From: Oscillospiraceae bacterium
Lineage (GTDB): Bacteria > Bacillota > Clostridia > Oscillospirales > Oscillospiraceae
Direction: 5' to 3'
DNA length: 58,834 bases
Assembly: GCA_017412765.1 (NCBI GenBank)
Contig: JAFPWN010000062.1
Span: 1-58,834, forward strand
Under the pieces are notes generated by a model that searched no databases, was not told the DNA's origin, and saw only the letters and a program-made list of their open reading frames with translations. Shown piece after piece: positions 48,694 to 57,000 of the stretch; within the stretch, counting starts at the first letter, position 1; each line of letters opens with the position of its first letter. The translations under genes and the position numbers were made by a program.

Positions 48694-48738
48694 TGAATAT
48701 TGTTAGCAATATTTCGATGCCTATAACTTTTTGGCACA

Positions 48739-48776
48739 AAAAAGCCCCGAAACCTTACGATTTCGAGGACTTTTAT
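48739..48776 (-). terminator. Terminator downstream of the tRNA fragment
   Basis: On the minus strand a stem AAAAGTCCTCGAAA / TTTCGGGGCTTTT is followed by TT, directly after the CCA end of the tRNA-like fragment. This is the usual place for a tRNA gene terminator. Confidence 0.55.
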
Positions 48777-48821
48777 GGTCCGAGTGACTGGATTCGAACC
48801 AGCGGCCTCTTGAACCCCATC
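48777..48821 (-). tRNA. 3' fragment of a tRNA gene (probable attachment-site remnant)
   Basis: The minus strand reads GCTGGTTCGAATCCAGT (T-arm with the invariant TTCGAAT loop), CACTCGG (3' acceptor strand) and ACCA. The matching 5' acceptor strand, D-arm and anticodon arm are absent; upstream sequence is unrelated. Such 3' tRNA pieces are left where integrases insert elements into tRNA genes. The amino acid cannot be told. It is not a working tRNA. Confidence 0.5.
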
Positions 48822-49014
48822 GGCCCATCCAAAACATTTTAAGGCCAAAAGTGGCCAAAAATACAGTAATTAATGTAAAAGTTATAACTTTTAAGACTTT
48901 AATTTGCGTTCAGTACATTGTTTTTCGAGCTCATTCCAGTCAAAATTCCAGTCGGATTGGAAAAATCTTACAAAGTATACAAGAGGCCAAATTGAAGGCA
49001 TTGGGAGGTAAATA

Positions 49015-49368
49015 ATGGACGCTGCGAAAATCAAGTATCATCAAGCCGGAGACTATCTTTTGCCGAATCTTAAGGCACTGAATAATCTTAATATAGGCAT
49101 ATGGGGAATGCGCAGAAAGGAGCACCTGCAAAAATTTAAAGATCCAGTCTATACAGGTCTCTTTCTCAGCGGAAAACTCAATTCACACCTCGAGGAAACC
49201 GACAGAGCAGCAAACGAGCTATTCGACAGGCTGATAAAAGAGTATGCAGAAGCTGACGGAATTACCGAGGAGCTGAAGGCTCAAAATCAGATGGAATGGA
49301 TCAGACGAATGAACGGCATACGCACAAGAGTGGAAGAGACGATCTATTCCGAATATATCTACAAGTAA
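49015..49368 (+). CDS. tnpV: TnpV family transposon-encoded protein
   Basis: This 117-residue, charged, helical protein has the TnpV pattern: DYLLPNLKALNNLNIGIWGM, RRKEHL, LFLSGKLNSHLEETDRAA, QNQMEWIRRMNGIRTRVEE. Proteins of this family occur in Tn4451-like and other conjugative transposons of Clostridia; the biochemical role is unknown. GGGAGG precedes ATG 49015 and a good terminator follows. It is an accessory gene left in a mosaic region. Confidence 0.85.
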   Translation: MDAAKIKYHQAGDYLLPNLKALNNLNIGIWGMRRKEHLQKFKDPVYTGLFLSGKLNSHLEETDRAANELFDRLIKEYAEADGITEELKAQNQMEWIRRMNGIRTRVEETIYSEYIYK

Positions 49369-49381
49369 ATAATGCACTGTG

Positions 49382-49419
49382 CCTGCGGTGAGAAGTTTCC
49401 CTCACCGCAGGACTTTTTT
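49382..49419 (+). terminator. Terminator after tnpV
   Basis: A perfect 11-bp stem (CCTGCGGTGAG / CTCACCGCAGG) with an 8-base loop and six T. Confidence 0.85.
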
Positions 49420-49463
49420 CAATGGCATAATTTGCTCTTGACAAAGTTATACTATTGTACAGG

Positions 49464-49500
49464 CGGGGGAACCAGACCGATCACCCGGCTGATTCCCCCG
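49464..49500 (-). terminator. Hairpin after the toxin gene
   Basis: The stem CGGGGGAA / TTCCCCCG with a G/C-rich inner loop lies 10 bp past the toxin stop on the minus strand. There is no T-run, so its strength is uncertain. Confidence 0.4.
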
Positions 49501-49510
49501 TTATATGTGG

Positions 49511-49825
49511 TTAAATGATTTCTTTCCAGTTGCGGCGTCCGTATAAGATTCTGCGGACTTCCATCACGTTGTCGATTACAACGTAGAAAATGGTAAAGCT
49601 TTTGACCTGTATGCGATAGTATGGAAACTTGCGCTCTTTTTTACTCTGATACTGATCAAAGGCTTCTGCGTTTGGCAGACGCTCATAGTTTGCCTTTTCG
49701 ACTGCGTCAACAAGATTTTCCGCCGCAATCGGGTTTTTCAAGCGAAACACGATATAGTCAACTATCTCGCTTAAGTCTGACTCAAACAGCGGCAGTATGC
49801 GCAGCTCATAGTGCTTTTCGCTCAC
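49511..49825 (-). CDS. RelE/ParE-family toxin
   Basis: A 104-residue protein of the RelE/ParE fold: YELRILPLFESDLSEIVDYI at the start, VEKANYERLPNAE in the middle, and the terminal beta-strands (FPYYRIQVKSFTIFYVVID, VEVRRI-like VMEVRRILYGRR). Members cleave mRNA on the ribosome or poison gyrase. I chose GTG 49825, which has a perfect AGGAGG seven bases before it; the open frame extends 17 codons further without a ribosome site. It overlaps the antitoxin gene by 20 bp. Confidence 0.88.
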   Translation of the reverse strand: MSEKHYELRILPLFESDLSEIVDYIVFRLKNPIAAENLVDAVEKANYERLPNAEAFDQYQSKKERKFPYYRIQVKSFTIFYVVIDNVMEVRRILYGRRNWKEII

Positions 49826-50078
49826 GGATACGCCTCCTGACTCTGCCGAACACTTCGTCGGCGGCAAAACGCTCATCGCTTAGTTCCGCCGCAAAGTCGG
49901 CCTCGTCGAGCTTCAACTCAATGTCATCCGTAAGCTCGGAATATTTCTCCAGACTCATCACTACCATTGAGCCGTATCCGTTCTTGGTCAGAAAAACGGG
50001 CTCTCCGTTTTTCAGCACGGCTTCTTCAATTTCGGGATACTTATTCCGAAGGTCTGATACTGGCCTGATGTTTAACAT
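49806..50078 (-). CDS. Phd/YefM-family antitoxin
   Basis: A 90-residue protein with the Phd/YefM N-terminal DNA-binding fold (LNIRPVSDLRNKYPEIEEAV, then GEPVFLTKNGYGSMVVMSLE) and a charged, flexible C-terminus that would wrap the toxin. ATG 50078 follows AAAGGGG. It is the first gene of the toxin-antitoxin operon, and the repeated palindromes just upstream are its likely autoregulatory site. Confidence 0.88.
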   Translation of the reverse strand: MLNIRPVSDLRNKYPEIEEAVLKNGEPVFLTKNGYGSMVVMSLEKYSELTDDIELKLDEADFAAELSDERFAADEVFGRVRRRIRERKAL

Positions 50079-50098
50079 AGCGCTCACACCCCTTTATC

Positions 50099-50119
50099 AT
50101 AATATTATCATAATATTAT
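50099..50119. promoter_or_regulatory. Tandem palindromes, probable toxin-antitoxin operator
   Basis: Two copies of the self-complementary ATAATATTAT (50099-50108 and 50110-50119) are spaced 11 bp centre to centre, that is one helical turn, 21 bp upstream of the antitoxin start. This fits cooperative binding by a Phd-type dimer. Confidence 0.6.
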
Positions 50120-50172
50120 CCTCGCGTCAATGATTAATGACCGAATGTTCTATAAGTTGGAGGAATGCCGAT

Positions 50173-50508
50173 ATGATAAGACGTTTTCCCTGTAAACGCA
50201 GTCCTTTTGTGTATGTTAATTTTGGGGCTTCAATGCTTGGAACATTTATAGCTTTTATAATTCGTGGGGCGGATTCTCTTGATATTGAATACATAGCAAC
50301 TCATTTATTCCTGCTCTTCACGCTTTACGGATTATTTCTGTTTCCAATGCTGACGTTATATAGACCGAGAACCTTATGGATATCCCTCAACAATGGGACC
50401 TCTCTTCCGTTTTTATCCAAGGAGCAGGCTGCCTTTGATGCACCCGCCCCTATGATGACCACATGCGGATCTTGTAATCGCTTAACCTATATGATTTTCT
50501 TGACATAA
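50173..50508 (+). pseudogene. Small membrane-protein fragment running into foreign sequence
   Basis: ATG 50173 follows GGAGG. The first 50-60 residues have two membrane segments (NFGASMLGTFIAFIIRG, YIATHLFLLFTLYGLFLFP). From about 50325 on, the frame is merely the antisense of a SIR2-like remnant and has no protein character. The original gene is unknown and has lost its 3' part. Confidence 0.5.
50325..50480 (-). pseudogene. SIR2-like domain fragment
   Basis: The minus-strand frame reads HVVIIGAGASKAACSLDKNG and REVPLLRDIHKVLG before its stop. This is the NAD-binding N-terminus of the SIR2-like family common in anti-phage systems (G-A-G-A-S-K then D-x-NG-x-x-[VL]P). There is no start codon and the frame is cut after about 50 codons. 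It points to a lost defence gene. Confidence 0.6.
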
Positions 50509-50523
50509 ACATTTCACCTTAAG

Positions 50524-50757
50524 TCAATTCAAGAAACTTTGAATAATTTTGCTTCTTTTGTCACTTAATAAATCCAGTTGCATCTGCGCCATCTTGATCG
50601 ATTCCTCCAGTTCAAAAACCTTTTCCACGGTGTCGTTTTGAACCGTAATATCCGGTACAGTGAAAGTAATCCCCTGAACTCTATCAATTGATGCACAATA
50701 TGAGCGAGAGAAGCCGAGCTTTGTCAAGGGGGATTTCAAACTTTTTTGAAAGTTCAT
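50524..50757 (-). pseudogene. Type I restriction specificity subunit (HsdS-like), C-terminal fragment
   Basis: The 77-codon frame ends with VPDITVQNDTVEKVFELEES, then IKMAQMQLDLLSDKRSKIIQ and a stop. This is the terminal recognition/coiled-coil end of HsdS-like or related N-6 methylase accessory proteins. The recognition domains are missing. An adjacent 29-codon frame (50759-50848) may be further debris; it has no ribosome site. Confidence 0.6.
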
Positions 50758-50855
50758 ACTATGCTTCCACGCATACCGCGATATTTTCTATTATCACGCT
50801 CGTCGCTTCATACACGTCCATACTGGGCTCATCATACTTAGGCCGCATAATGAAC

Positions 50856-50900
50856 TATTTACAATAAGCATTTTACATTCCAATTTGCGAGCCGTATAAT
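50856..50900 (+). promoter_or_regulatory. Promoter of the 50928 hydrolase with shared upstream box
   Basis: A 24-bp box (50856-50879) starts TATTTACAATAAGC and ends in TTTTACATT; it overlaps the -35 TTTACA (50872-50877), followed after 17 bp by TATAAT (50895-50900). The box differs by one base from that at 53308-53331. A/T sequence follows the -10 in both. Confidence 0.75.
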
Positions 50901-50927
50901 AAAATAAAAAACGGAAAAGGGGATTTT

Positions 50928-51902
50928 ATGGAACGCTTCAGCTTTAACGAGGGCAAGACCTACGAGGTCTATCCTGAAATCGAAAACAGGCCGGTCTACT
51001 ACCGCAATCGCTACGGGACTCAGCTCGCGGCGGATATTTTTTTTCCGGAGCACTTCGATCCCTCCAAAAATTACCCCGCCGTTATCGTGAGCCACCCTCA
51101 CGGCGGAGTCAAGGAGCAGTCAGGCGGACTATACGCTCAGGAGCTTGCCAAGGCAGGCTTCATCGGCTTTGCCATCGATCTTTCGTCAAACGGCGGCAGC
51201 GGCGGCTCTGCCCGACATATCTCTACGCCGGAGGGACACGTTGAGGACATCCAGGCAGCGGTAGATTACCTCGGGACCCGTCCGTTCGTTCTGCGGGACG
51301 GCATAGGGCTTGTTGGAGTCTGCGCCTCCGGCAGCTTCGCCGTGGCTGCGGCTTCAACCGATATGCGCATAAAGGCAGTAGCTGCTGTGACTATGTACAA
51401 CATCGGCGAGAACTACCGCACTATGTTCGGACTGAGGGACGCCGAAGCTCGCAAGGAGATGCTCCGCCATGCTGGAGAGCAGCGTTGGGCGGAATATGAG
51501 GGTGCGGACACGGAGTTTATGATGGAATTCCCGCGTGTGGTCACTGAGGAGATATATTATTCCCTCGATCCCGTTTCCCGGGAGTTTTTTGACTACTACC
51601 TCAATAATCGGCGCGGACGGCACCAGTATTCAGTGGGTAAAATAGCTCTTAACAGCCTTGCGGCGCTCTTCAATTTCGACCCCTACATCAATATGGACCT
51701 TTTGGGAGGCCGCCCCATACTTGTGGTCTGCGGCACCGATGCCCATAGCCGAGTCTACAGCGAGGAGTGCTACGCGAAGGCCTACGAGCCGAAGGAAATG
51801 TATTGGGTAGAGGGCGCGGGCCATTGCGATCTGTATGACGACAAGACAAAGATACCCTTTACCAAGCTCGCCGACTTCTTCGGCGCTAATTTGAGAAAGT
51901 GA
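50928..51902 (+). CDS. Alpha/beta hydrolase, dienelactone-hydrolase/DUF-type
   Basis: This 324-residue cytoplasmic protein has the alpha/beta-hydrolase plan: VIVSHPHGGVKEQSGG (oxyanion loop), FAIDLSSNGGSGGS, the elbow GLVGVCASGSF near residue 130, an acid candidate in VVCGTDAHSRV and catalytic His in EGAGHCDLYD. The elbow carries Cys-Ala-Ser in place of a simple GxSxG, so whether Cys or Ser is the nucleophile is open (dienelactone hydrolases use Cys). A truncated aldo/keto reductase follows with overlap. It shares a promoter box with the GH3 operon. Confidence 0.82.
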   Translation: MERFSFNEGKTYEVYPEIENRPVYYRNRYGTQLAADIFFPEHFDPSKNYPAVIVSHPHGGVKEQSGGLYAQELAKAGFIGFAIDLSSNGGSGGSARHISTPEGHVEDIQAAVDYLGTRPFVLRDGIGLVGVCASGSFAVAAASTDMRIKAVAAVTMYNIGENYRTMFGLRDAEARKEMLRHAGEQRWAEYEGADTEFMMEFPRVVTEEIYYSLDPVSREFFDYYLNNRRGRHQYSVGKIALNSLAALFNFDPYINMDLLGGRPILVVCGTDAHSRVYSEECYAKAYEPKEMYWVEGAGHCDLYDDKTKIPFTKLADFFGANLRK

Positions 51903-52336
51903 GCAGATATCTGGAAAACGCAAAAATCGCTCTCGGCGCCTGGGCCCGGGGTAACGATGGCACATTCGGGGGCAGTCTCAGCGCAAATGACTTGCGTCCA
52001 GTATTTGACAGGGCTATGGAGCTGGGGCTAACCCTGTGGGACACTGCCTATGTCTATGGGATGGGCGAGTCGGAGATGACGCTTGGAGGCTTTCTCCGAA
52101 CGGTTTCGAGGGAAAGTTATCAGATCTCAGCGAAATTTACGCCTCAATGCGCTTCTCCACGCGCCGAAAACGCCGTTATTGAAATGTACAGGGAGAGCGC
52201 CCACCTTTTGGGCGCCGAGTATATGGACTACTACTGGATCCATAATCCGGTGTGCGCGCCGAGATGGATAAAGGAGCTCATTCCACTTGCAAAAAGCGGG
52301 AAAATAGGCATAAATGGCCTCGGCCGCCATAACTGA
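51899..52336 (+). pseudogene. Aldo/keto reductase, N-terminal half only
   Basis: A GTG at 51899 overlaps the hydrolase stop. The frame (145 residues) has the barrel start KIALGAWARGNDGTFGG, the catalytic pair region LTLWDTAYVYGMGESE (Asp, Tyr) and DYYWIHNP, then ends at GKIGINGLGRHN, just where the fourth or fifth strand would continue. Full proteins have about 300 residues. The C-terminal cofactor-binding half is gone, replaced by a terminator. It is homologous to the stub at 10800. Confidence 0.8.
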
Positions 52337-52344
52337 ATACTATT

Positions 52345-52377
52345 ACAGCCGACTCATTAGAGCCGGCTGTTTTTTTA
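52345..52377 (+). terminator. Terminator after the aldo/keto reductase fragment
   Basis: The stem ACAGCCG / CGGCTGT is followed by seven T. It reaches the stop codon of the converging LysR gene. Confidence 0.75.
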
Positions 52378-53250
52378 TCCAAATCGCTCTCTTATTGCCG
52401 CTAAGTATGCCTCGGTGGCGGCTGAAAAGGTCTGGTATTTTTTCCATATCAGAGATACGCTCGCCGTGAGCGGCGGCTCGCAGGGGCGAAAGACCAAATT
52501 GGTGCCCGCTGTGTTAAAAATCCCGTCAAGCATCAACGCACAGCCCAGGCCACCCTCCACCATCTTCTCCGCGTTCAGGAGCATAGTATAGGTTGCGGAT
52601 ATGTTCAAATCATTCAGCTCACGGCCCAGCCAGCTCTGGAGAAAGCCGGTGTCCGTGGCCTGCTTGGAAATGATAAGTGGGACCTCCCACAGGTCTGAGG
52701 GCGAAACGGTATCCTTTGCCGCCAGAGGCCAGTCCTTCGGCATAAGCACGCCCCACCGATCCGCGGGCTTCAGCTCAAAGCGGCCGTATTTGTTTTCATC
52801 CACAGGGCCAAATACGAAGCCCAGATCCACAAGCCCCTTGTCCAGCCGTTCCTTAACGTCGTCACCATCGCCGCTCATCACTCTGAGACGAATACCGGGA
52901 TGGGCTTTCCTGAGCTCCGCCGCTGTTTCGGAGAGGAACCGGACAACGTCCGTCTCGCCGGAGCCTATATAGATGTCTCCGGAAATACCGCCCACGTCGC
53001 TCGTAAGCTCCGCCTCCGCCTTATCGGCGAGCTCCACGAGCTCGCGGGCGCGCTTTCGCAGAAGGATCCCGTCCGGTGTAAGGGATATTTTGCGCTTTCC
53101 CCGTATTACGAGCTGCTTGCCGAACTCATCCTCAAGCTCCATTATCATCCTCGACAGCGTTGGCTGGGTAACGTGCAGAAATTCTGCTGCGCGGGTGATA
53201 TTCTCCTCCTGCGCCACAGCTAAAAAGTATCTCAGCGTCCGAAGCTCCAT
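52375..53250 (-). CDS. LysR-family transcriptional regulator
   Basis: This 291-residue protein has the winged HTH at residues 1-60 (MELRTLRYFLAVAQEENITR, AAEFLHVTQPTLSRMIMELE) and a periplasmic-binding-fold sensing domain (DIYIGSGETD, LGFVFGP, WGVLMPKDWPLA). LysR proteins usually activate a divergent operon. Here the lipoprotein-GH3-hydrolase operon starts 152 bp away on the other strand, and the hydrolase at 50928 has the same promoter box. AAGGAG precedes ATG 53250. Confidence 0.92.
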   Translation of the reverse strand: MELRTLRYFLAVAQEENITRAAEFLHVTQPTLSRMIMELEDEFGKQLVIRGKRKISLTPDGILLRKRARELVELADKAEAELTSDVGGISGDIYIGSGETDVVRFLSETAAELRKAHPGIRLRVMSGDGDDVKERLDKGLVDLGFVFGPVDENKYGRFELKPADRWGVLMPKDWPLAAKDTVSPSDLWEVPLIISKQATDTGFLQSWLGRELNDLNISATYTMLLNAEKMVEGGLGCALMLDGIFNTAGTNLVFRPCEPPLTASVSLIWKKYQTFSAATEAYLAAIRERFG

Positions 53251-53307
53251 TCGTCACTGCTCCTTCTCTTTTTTGTTATTTTATCATACAAAAACCGTAT
53301 TGTAAAG

Positions 53308-53352
53308 TATTTAGAATAAGCATTTTACATTTTGAAGCTGCCATTTTATAAT
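53308..53352 (+). promoter_or_regulatory. Promoter of the lipoprotein-GH3-hydrolase operon with shared box
   Basis: The 24-bp box (53308-53331: TATTTAGAATAAGC to TTTTACATT), -35 TTTACA (53324-53329), 17 bp, TATAAT (53347-53352). A TGTAAA (53301-53306) forms a dyad with the TTTACA 17 bp on. It is a good candidate LysR site. Confidence 0.75.
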
Positions 53353-53402
53353 AAAACTGCGCTAAAGAAAGCGCGAAAAAAAAACAAAAGGAGAAACGTA
53401 AA

Positions 53403-53993
53403 ATGAAAAAGAACGTCGCGAAAGTATTGGCACTCATCCTTGCAGTCGTGAGCTGCATCGGCCTTATGTCCTCCTGCTCCGCTCCCAGCGTGGCGGGCAC
53501 CTACACCTTCACAGTAGACCCCACCGACGTGGCGGGCAATTCCCAGCACTCCGCATTTCTCGCTGACGCCGTTCCCAGCCAGGTAAACACTCTCGTGCTT
53601 AACGAGGACGGCACCTACTCCCTCACCAAGAAGCTAGATGAGGATAGCATCCACATCAACATCGAGTTTACCGGCACCTACACATTCAAAGACAGCGACG
53701 TGACCCTCGCGGCTCCCACTGACGTCATTTGGGACGTTGACTGGGGTCAGTTCATCGAGATGGGCTTCTTCCCCGGCGTTCTTAAGGGCCAGCTCTCCAA
53801 GGGCGACACCGGCATTATGTGCGGACGCATCATTCAGCCTGACAACAGCATTGGCGGCGGCCACGATCCGAAAAATATGTTCCTCACCCCCTACTATCTC
53901 GACAGCGAGAAGACCGGCACCCAGGATATCACCGTAAACAAGGACTCCAAGACCTTTACATACGCCGTCGAAGCCAGCTCTGAGGACGATTGA
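53403..53993 (+). CDS. Lipoprotein, unknown
   Basis: This 196-residue protein has a lipoprotein signal (KVLALILAVVSCIGLMSSC; the lipid Cys most likely at residue 25). The mature part is beta-rich with short repeats of the 'GTYTFT / GTYSLTKKL / GTYTFKDSD' style, reminiscent of lipocalin-like or copper-resistance-like small barrels. I recognise no family with confidence. AAAGGAG precedes ATG 53403. It is the first gene of the GH3 operon (15 bp before the next start), so a role in binding the enzyme's substrate at the membrane is plausible. Confidence 0.7.
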   Translation: MKKNVAKVLALILAVVSCIGLMSSCSAPSVAGTYTFTVDPTDVAGNSQHSAFLADAVPSQVNTLVLNEDGTYSLTKKLDEDSIHINIEFTGTYTFKDSDVTLAAPTDVIWDVDWGQFIEMGFFPGVLKGQLSKGDTGIMCGRIIQPDNSIGGGHDPKNMFLTPYYLDSEKTGTQDITVNKDSKTFTYAVEASSEDD

Positions 53994-54008
53994 TTCGGGA
54001 GTACGAAG

Positions 54009-57000
54009 ATGAAGAAGCTAAAGAAGAAATCATATATCGCTATATGGTCGGCGGTCTTGGCTGTCATCCTCGTCGCCGTCATAATAGGTAACTTCGCTGC
54101 TGTCGCCTGGGACGGCGCACTCAGCCGCCTTTTGGGCACCGTAGGCGTGACAGATACCGGCTCCGCTTCCGGTTCCAGCGTTTATTATACCACCGGCTTT
54201 GAATCGCAGGAGGCGCTTGAGGCCGCACAGCGGGAGTTTACTGAGCGCACCACGTCGGAATCCATAGTTCTCTTAAAAAACAACGGTGCGCTTCCTCTTT
54301 CCGGCAGTGAGAGCATCTCACTCTTCGGCCTCTCCTCCAAGGGCCTCGTGACAGTGGGCTCCGGCTCCGGCTCATCGGACCTTGACGAAAACTGCACCTG
54401 GGAGAACTCCTTCAAGGAGGCCGGCTTCAAGGTAAACGAGACGCTCCTCAGCTTCTATCGCAATTCCACCCACAAGCACGGCTCAGGCTCCACCACCCGC
54501 GATTGGACGATAGACGAAGTGCCTCTGGCTGAGTACACAGCGGAGGTCAAGGCGAGCTACTCCGGATACAATGACGTGGCTATTATGGTCGTGGGCAGAA
54601 CCGGCGGTGAAAACGGCGATCTTGCCAGAGATATGTCTGAGTTCGGCGGAACGGCAGACCGCAACTATCTGTCCCTGAGCCGCGAGGAGGATGAGCTTCT
54701 GAAGAGCCTTAAAAGTGAGGGCTTCAAGAAGGTAGTCCTTGTAGTAAACTCCGCCTATCCTATGGAGCTTGGCGCCGTGGACAGCGAAGAATACGGCGTT
54801 GACGCCTGCGTATGGGTCGGCAACACGGGCGTAAACGGTCTTATGGCTGTCGGCAAGCTTTTCAGGGGCGACTATAATCCCTCCGGCCGCACCGTTGATA
54901 CTTACTGGTATGACAATATGTCCGCCCCGGCTATGCAGAATATGGGCGACCTTACCGTACTCGACGAGAGCGGCAACCCCACCACCATAAAATACGTGAC
55001 CTACGCCGAGGGTATTTACGTCGGCTACCGCTACGCCGAGACGCGCTACGCTGATCTCGTTATGGGCGCGGAAAACGTGGGTGACTTCGACTACGCCTCA
55101 ACGGTCAAGTATCCCTTCGGCTACGGCCTGAGTTATACCAATTTCACCTGGTCGGGCTTCAGCTTCACCGAGCCTGACGCAAACGGAAACATCACCGCCT
55201 CCGTCACGGTAACCAACACCGGCGACAGAGCCGGAAAAGAGGTCGTCGAGGTCTACTATCAGGCGCCCTATACCGACTACGACAGAGAAAACGGCATTGA
55301 AAAGAGCGCCGTAGCGCTCGCCGCCTACGGTAAGACCTCCGAGCTCCAGCCCGGAGCGAGTGAAACCGTTTCCGTCAGTTTCAATATTTACGTTATGGCA
55401 TCCTACGCTGCTAACGTGGACGGCGGAGCCTACGTCCTTGACGCCGGCGACTATTACGTTGCCGCAGGCAGAAACGCTCACGACGCTTTGAACAATATCC
55501 TCGCCTGTCAGGGCTACTCCGTCGCTGACGGAATGACCGAAGATGGCGACGCGAGCTTTGCCGGTGTCTTCAGCCGCGCCGAGCTCGACAAAACGAGCTA
55601 TGCCACCACCCCCGGCGGCGCCCAGCTCCAGAACCGCTTTGAGGATGCAGACCTTAACTATTACGTCCCCGGCGCAGTAAACTATCTCACCCGTCAGAAC
55701 TGGGCTATGATGGATAATAACGGCCTTATGGTAGGCGAAATAGACGCGAGCGGCAATCAGGTGCTCCGCGGAAATAACGCTCTTATTGCCGCCTTCAACG
55801 CTACGGGCTATGAGGCCAGCGGTGCACCCGCCCTTGCCTCCAGAAACGATCCCAGCTATAACTACGGCGAGGAAAACGGTGTCGAGCTCATCGACCTTAT
55901 GGGCAAGGACTACGATGATCCTCTGTGGGACAGCCTCCTTGACGAGACCAAGCTCTCCGAACAGCACACTATGTACGGCAAATCCGGCTATGGTAACGAC
56001 GAGATAAGCGCCATAAACAAGCCCAAGACCTACGAGTACGACGGCCCGGCATCCATCTCCAACTTCATCACGGGCAGCCACGCCTTCTCCTTCCCCTCGG
56101 AGACCACCTTCGCCTCCACCTGGAATATTGAGCTTCTCTCCGAGTTCGGCTCTCTTGCCGGCTGCGACGCCATAAACTCCAAAACCTCCGGCTGGTATGC
56201 TCCCGGAGCGAACACTCACAGGACGCCCTTCGACGGCAGAAATTTTGAGTATTTTTCCGAGGATCCCGTTCTCTCCGGCACTCTCTGCACAGCTGAGGTG
56301 ATTGGCGCCCAGTCCAAGGGTGTTTACGTCTACGTCAAGCACCTTGCCCTGAACGATCAGGAGACGAACCGTATGGACGTCTGCACCTTTGCAAGCGAGC
56401 AGGCTATACGCGAGATCTATCTCAAGAATTTCGAGAGAGCAGTTATTGACGGCCAGGCGAGAGGCATTATGACCTCCTTTAATCGCATAGGCGTCAGAAA
56501 CGCCGAGGGCCACTATAATCTCATTACCGAGGTGCTCAGAAACGAGTGGGGCTTCAAGGGCGTTTCCATCACCGACTACAAGGGCGTTTTGGATTCCGGC
56601 AAGGTGGACCAGTTCCTCGCCGCCGGAAACGATATGATACTCTCCACCGTTAAAAACGAGCTTTCCGATTCAAAAGCTGCGTGGAGCCGCACAGAGCTTC
56701 GCAGAGCAGCGCATAATATACTTTACGTTCAGGCAAACTCTCTCGCAATGAACGGTATGGAGCACGGAGCGGAATACTCCGCAGGCTTCGCAGTTTATAA
56801 AATACTGCTCATCGCGCTGGACGTTATAGTTGGCCTTTTGATTATCGTCAAGACTATAGACATTGTGAAGAAGGCGAGACTCTCCGAGGTGGAGTACGAC
56901 GCCCTTCCGGGAATGTCGAAGAAGCAGAAGATAACTATGTGGGCAATAATCGGCGTTCTCGTCGTGGCCTTTACAATTTTCTTCTTCGTAACTCTCCTGC

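Noticed and set aside
48639-48842. A 67-codon frame on the plus strand ending in SDWIRTSGLLNPIG
   Set aside because: This familiar string is the antisense of a tRNA 3' end and is a common false gene at integration sites.
50759-50848. A 29-codon minus-strand frame between the HsdS fragment and the shared promoter box
   Set aside because: It has no ribosome site and reaches up to the promoter box of the opposite gene; more likely debris of the same lost operon.
55098-56513. A 471-codon Gly/Val-rich frame on the minus strand inside the GH3 gene
   Set aside because: The GH3 frame carries the catalytic motifs; the opposite frame has no start signals and no domain.
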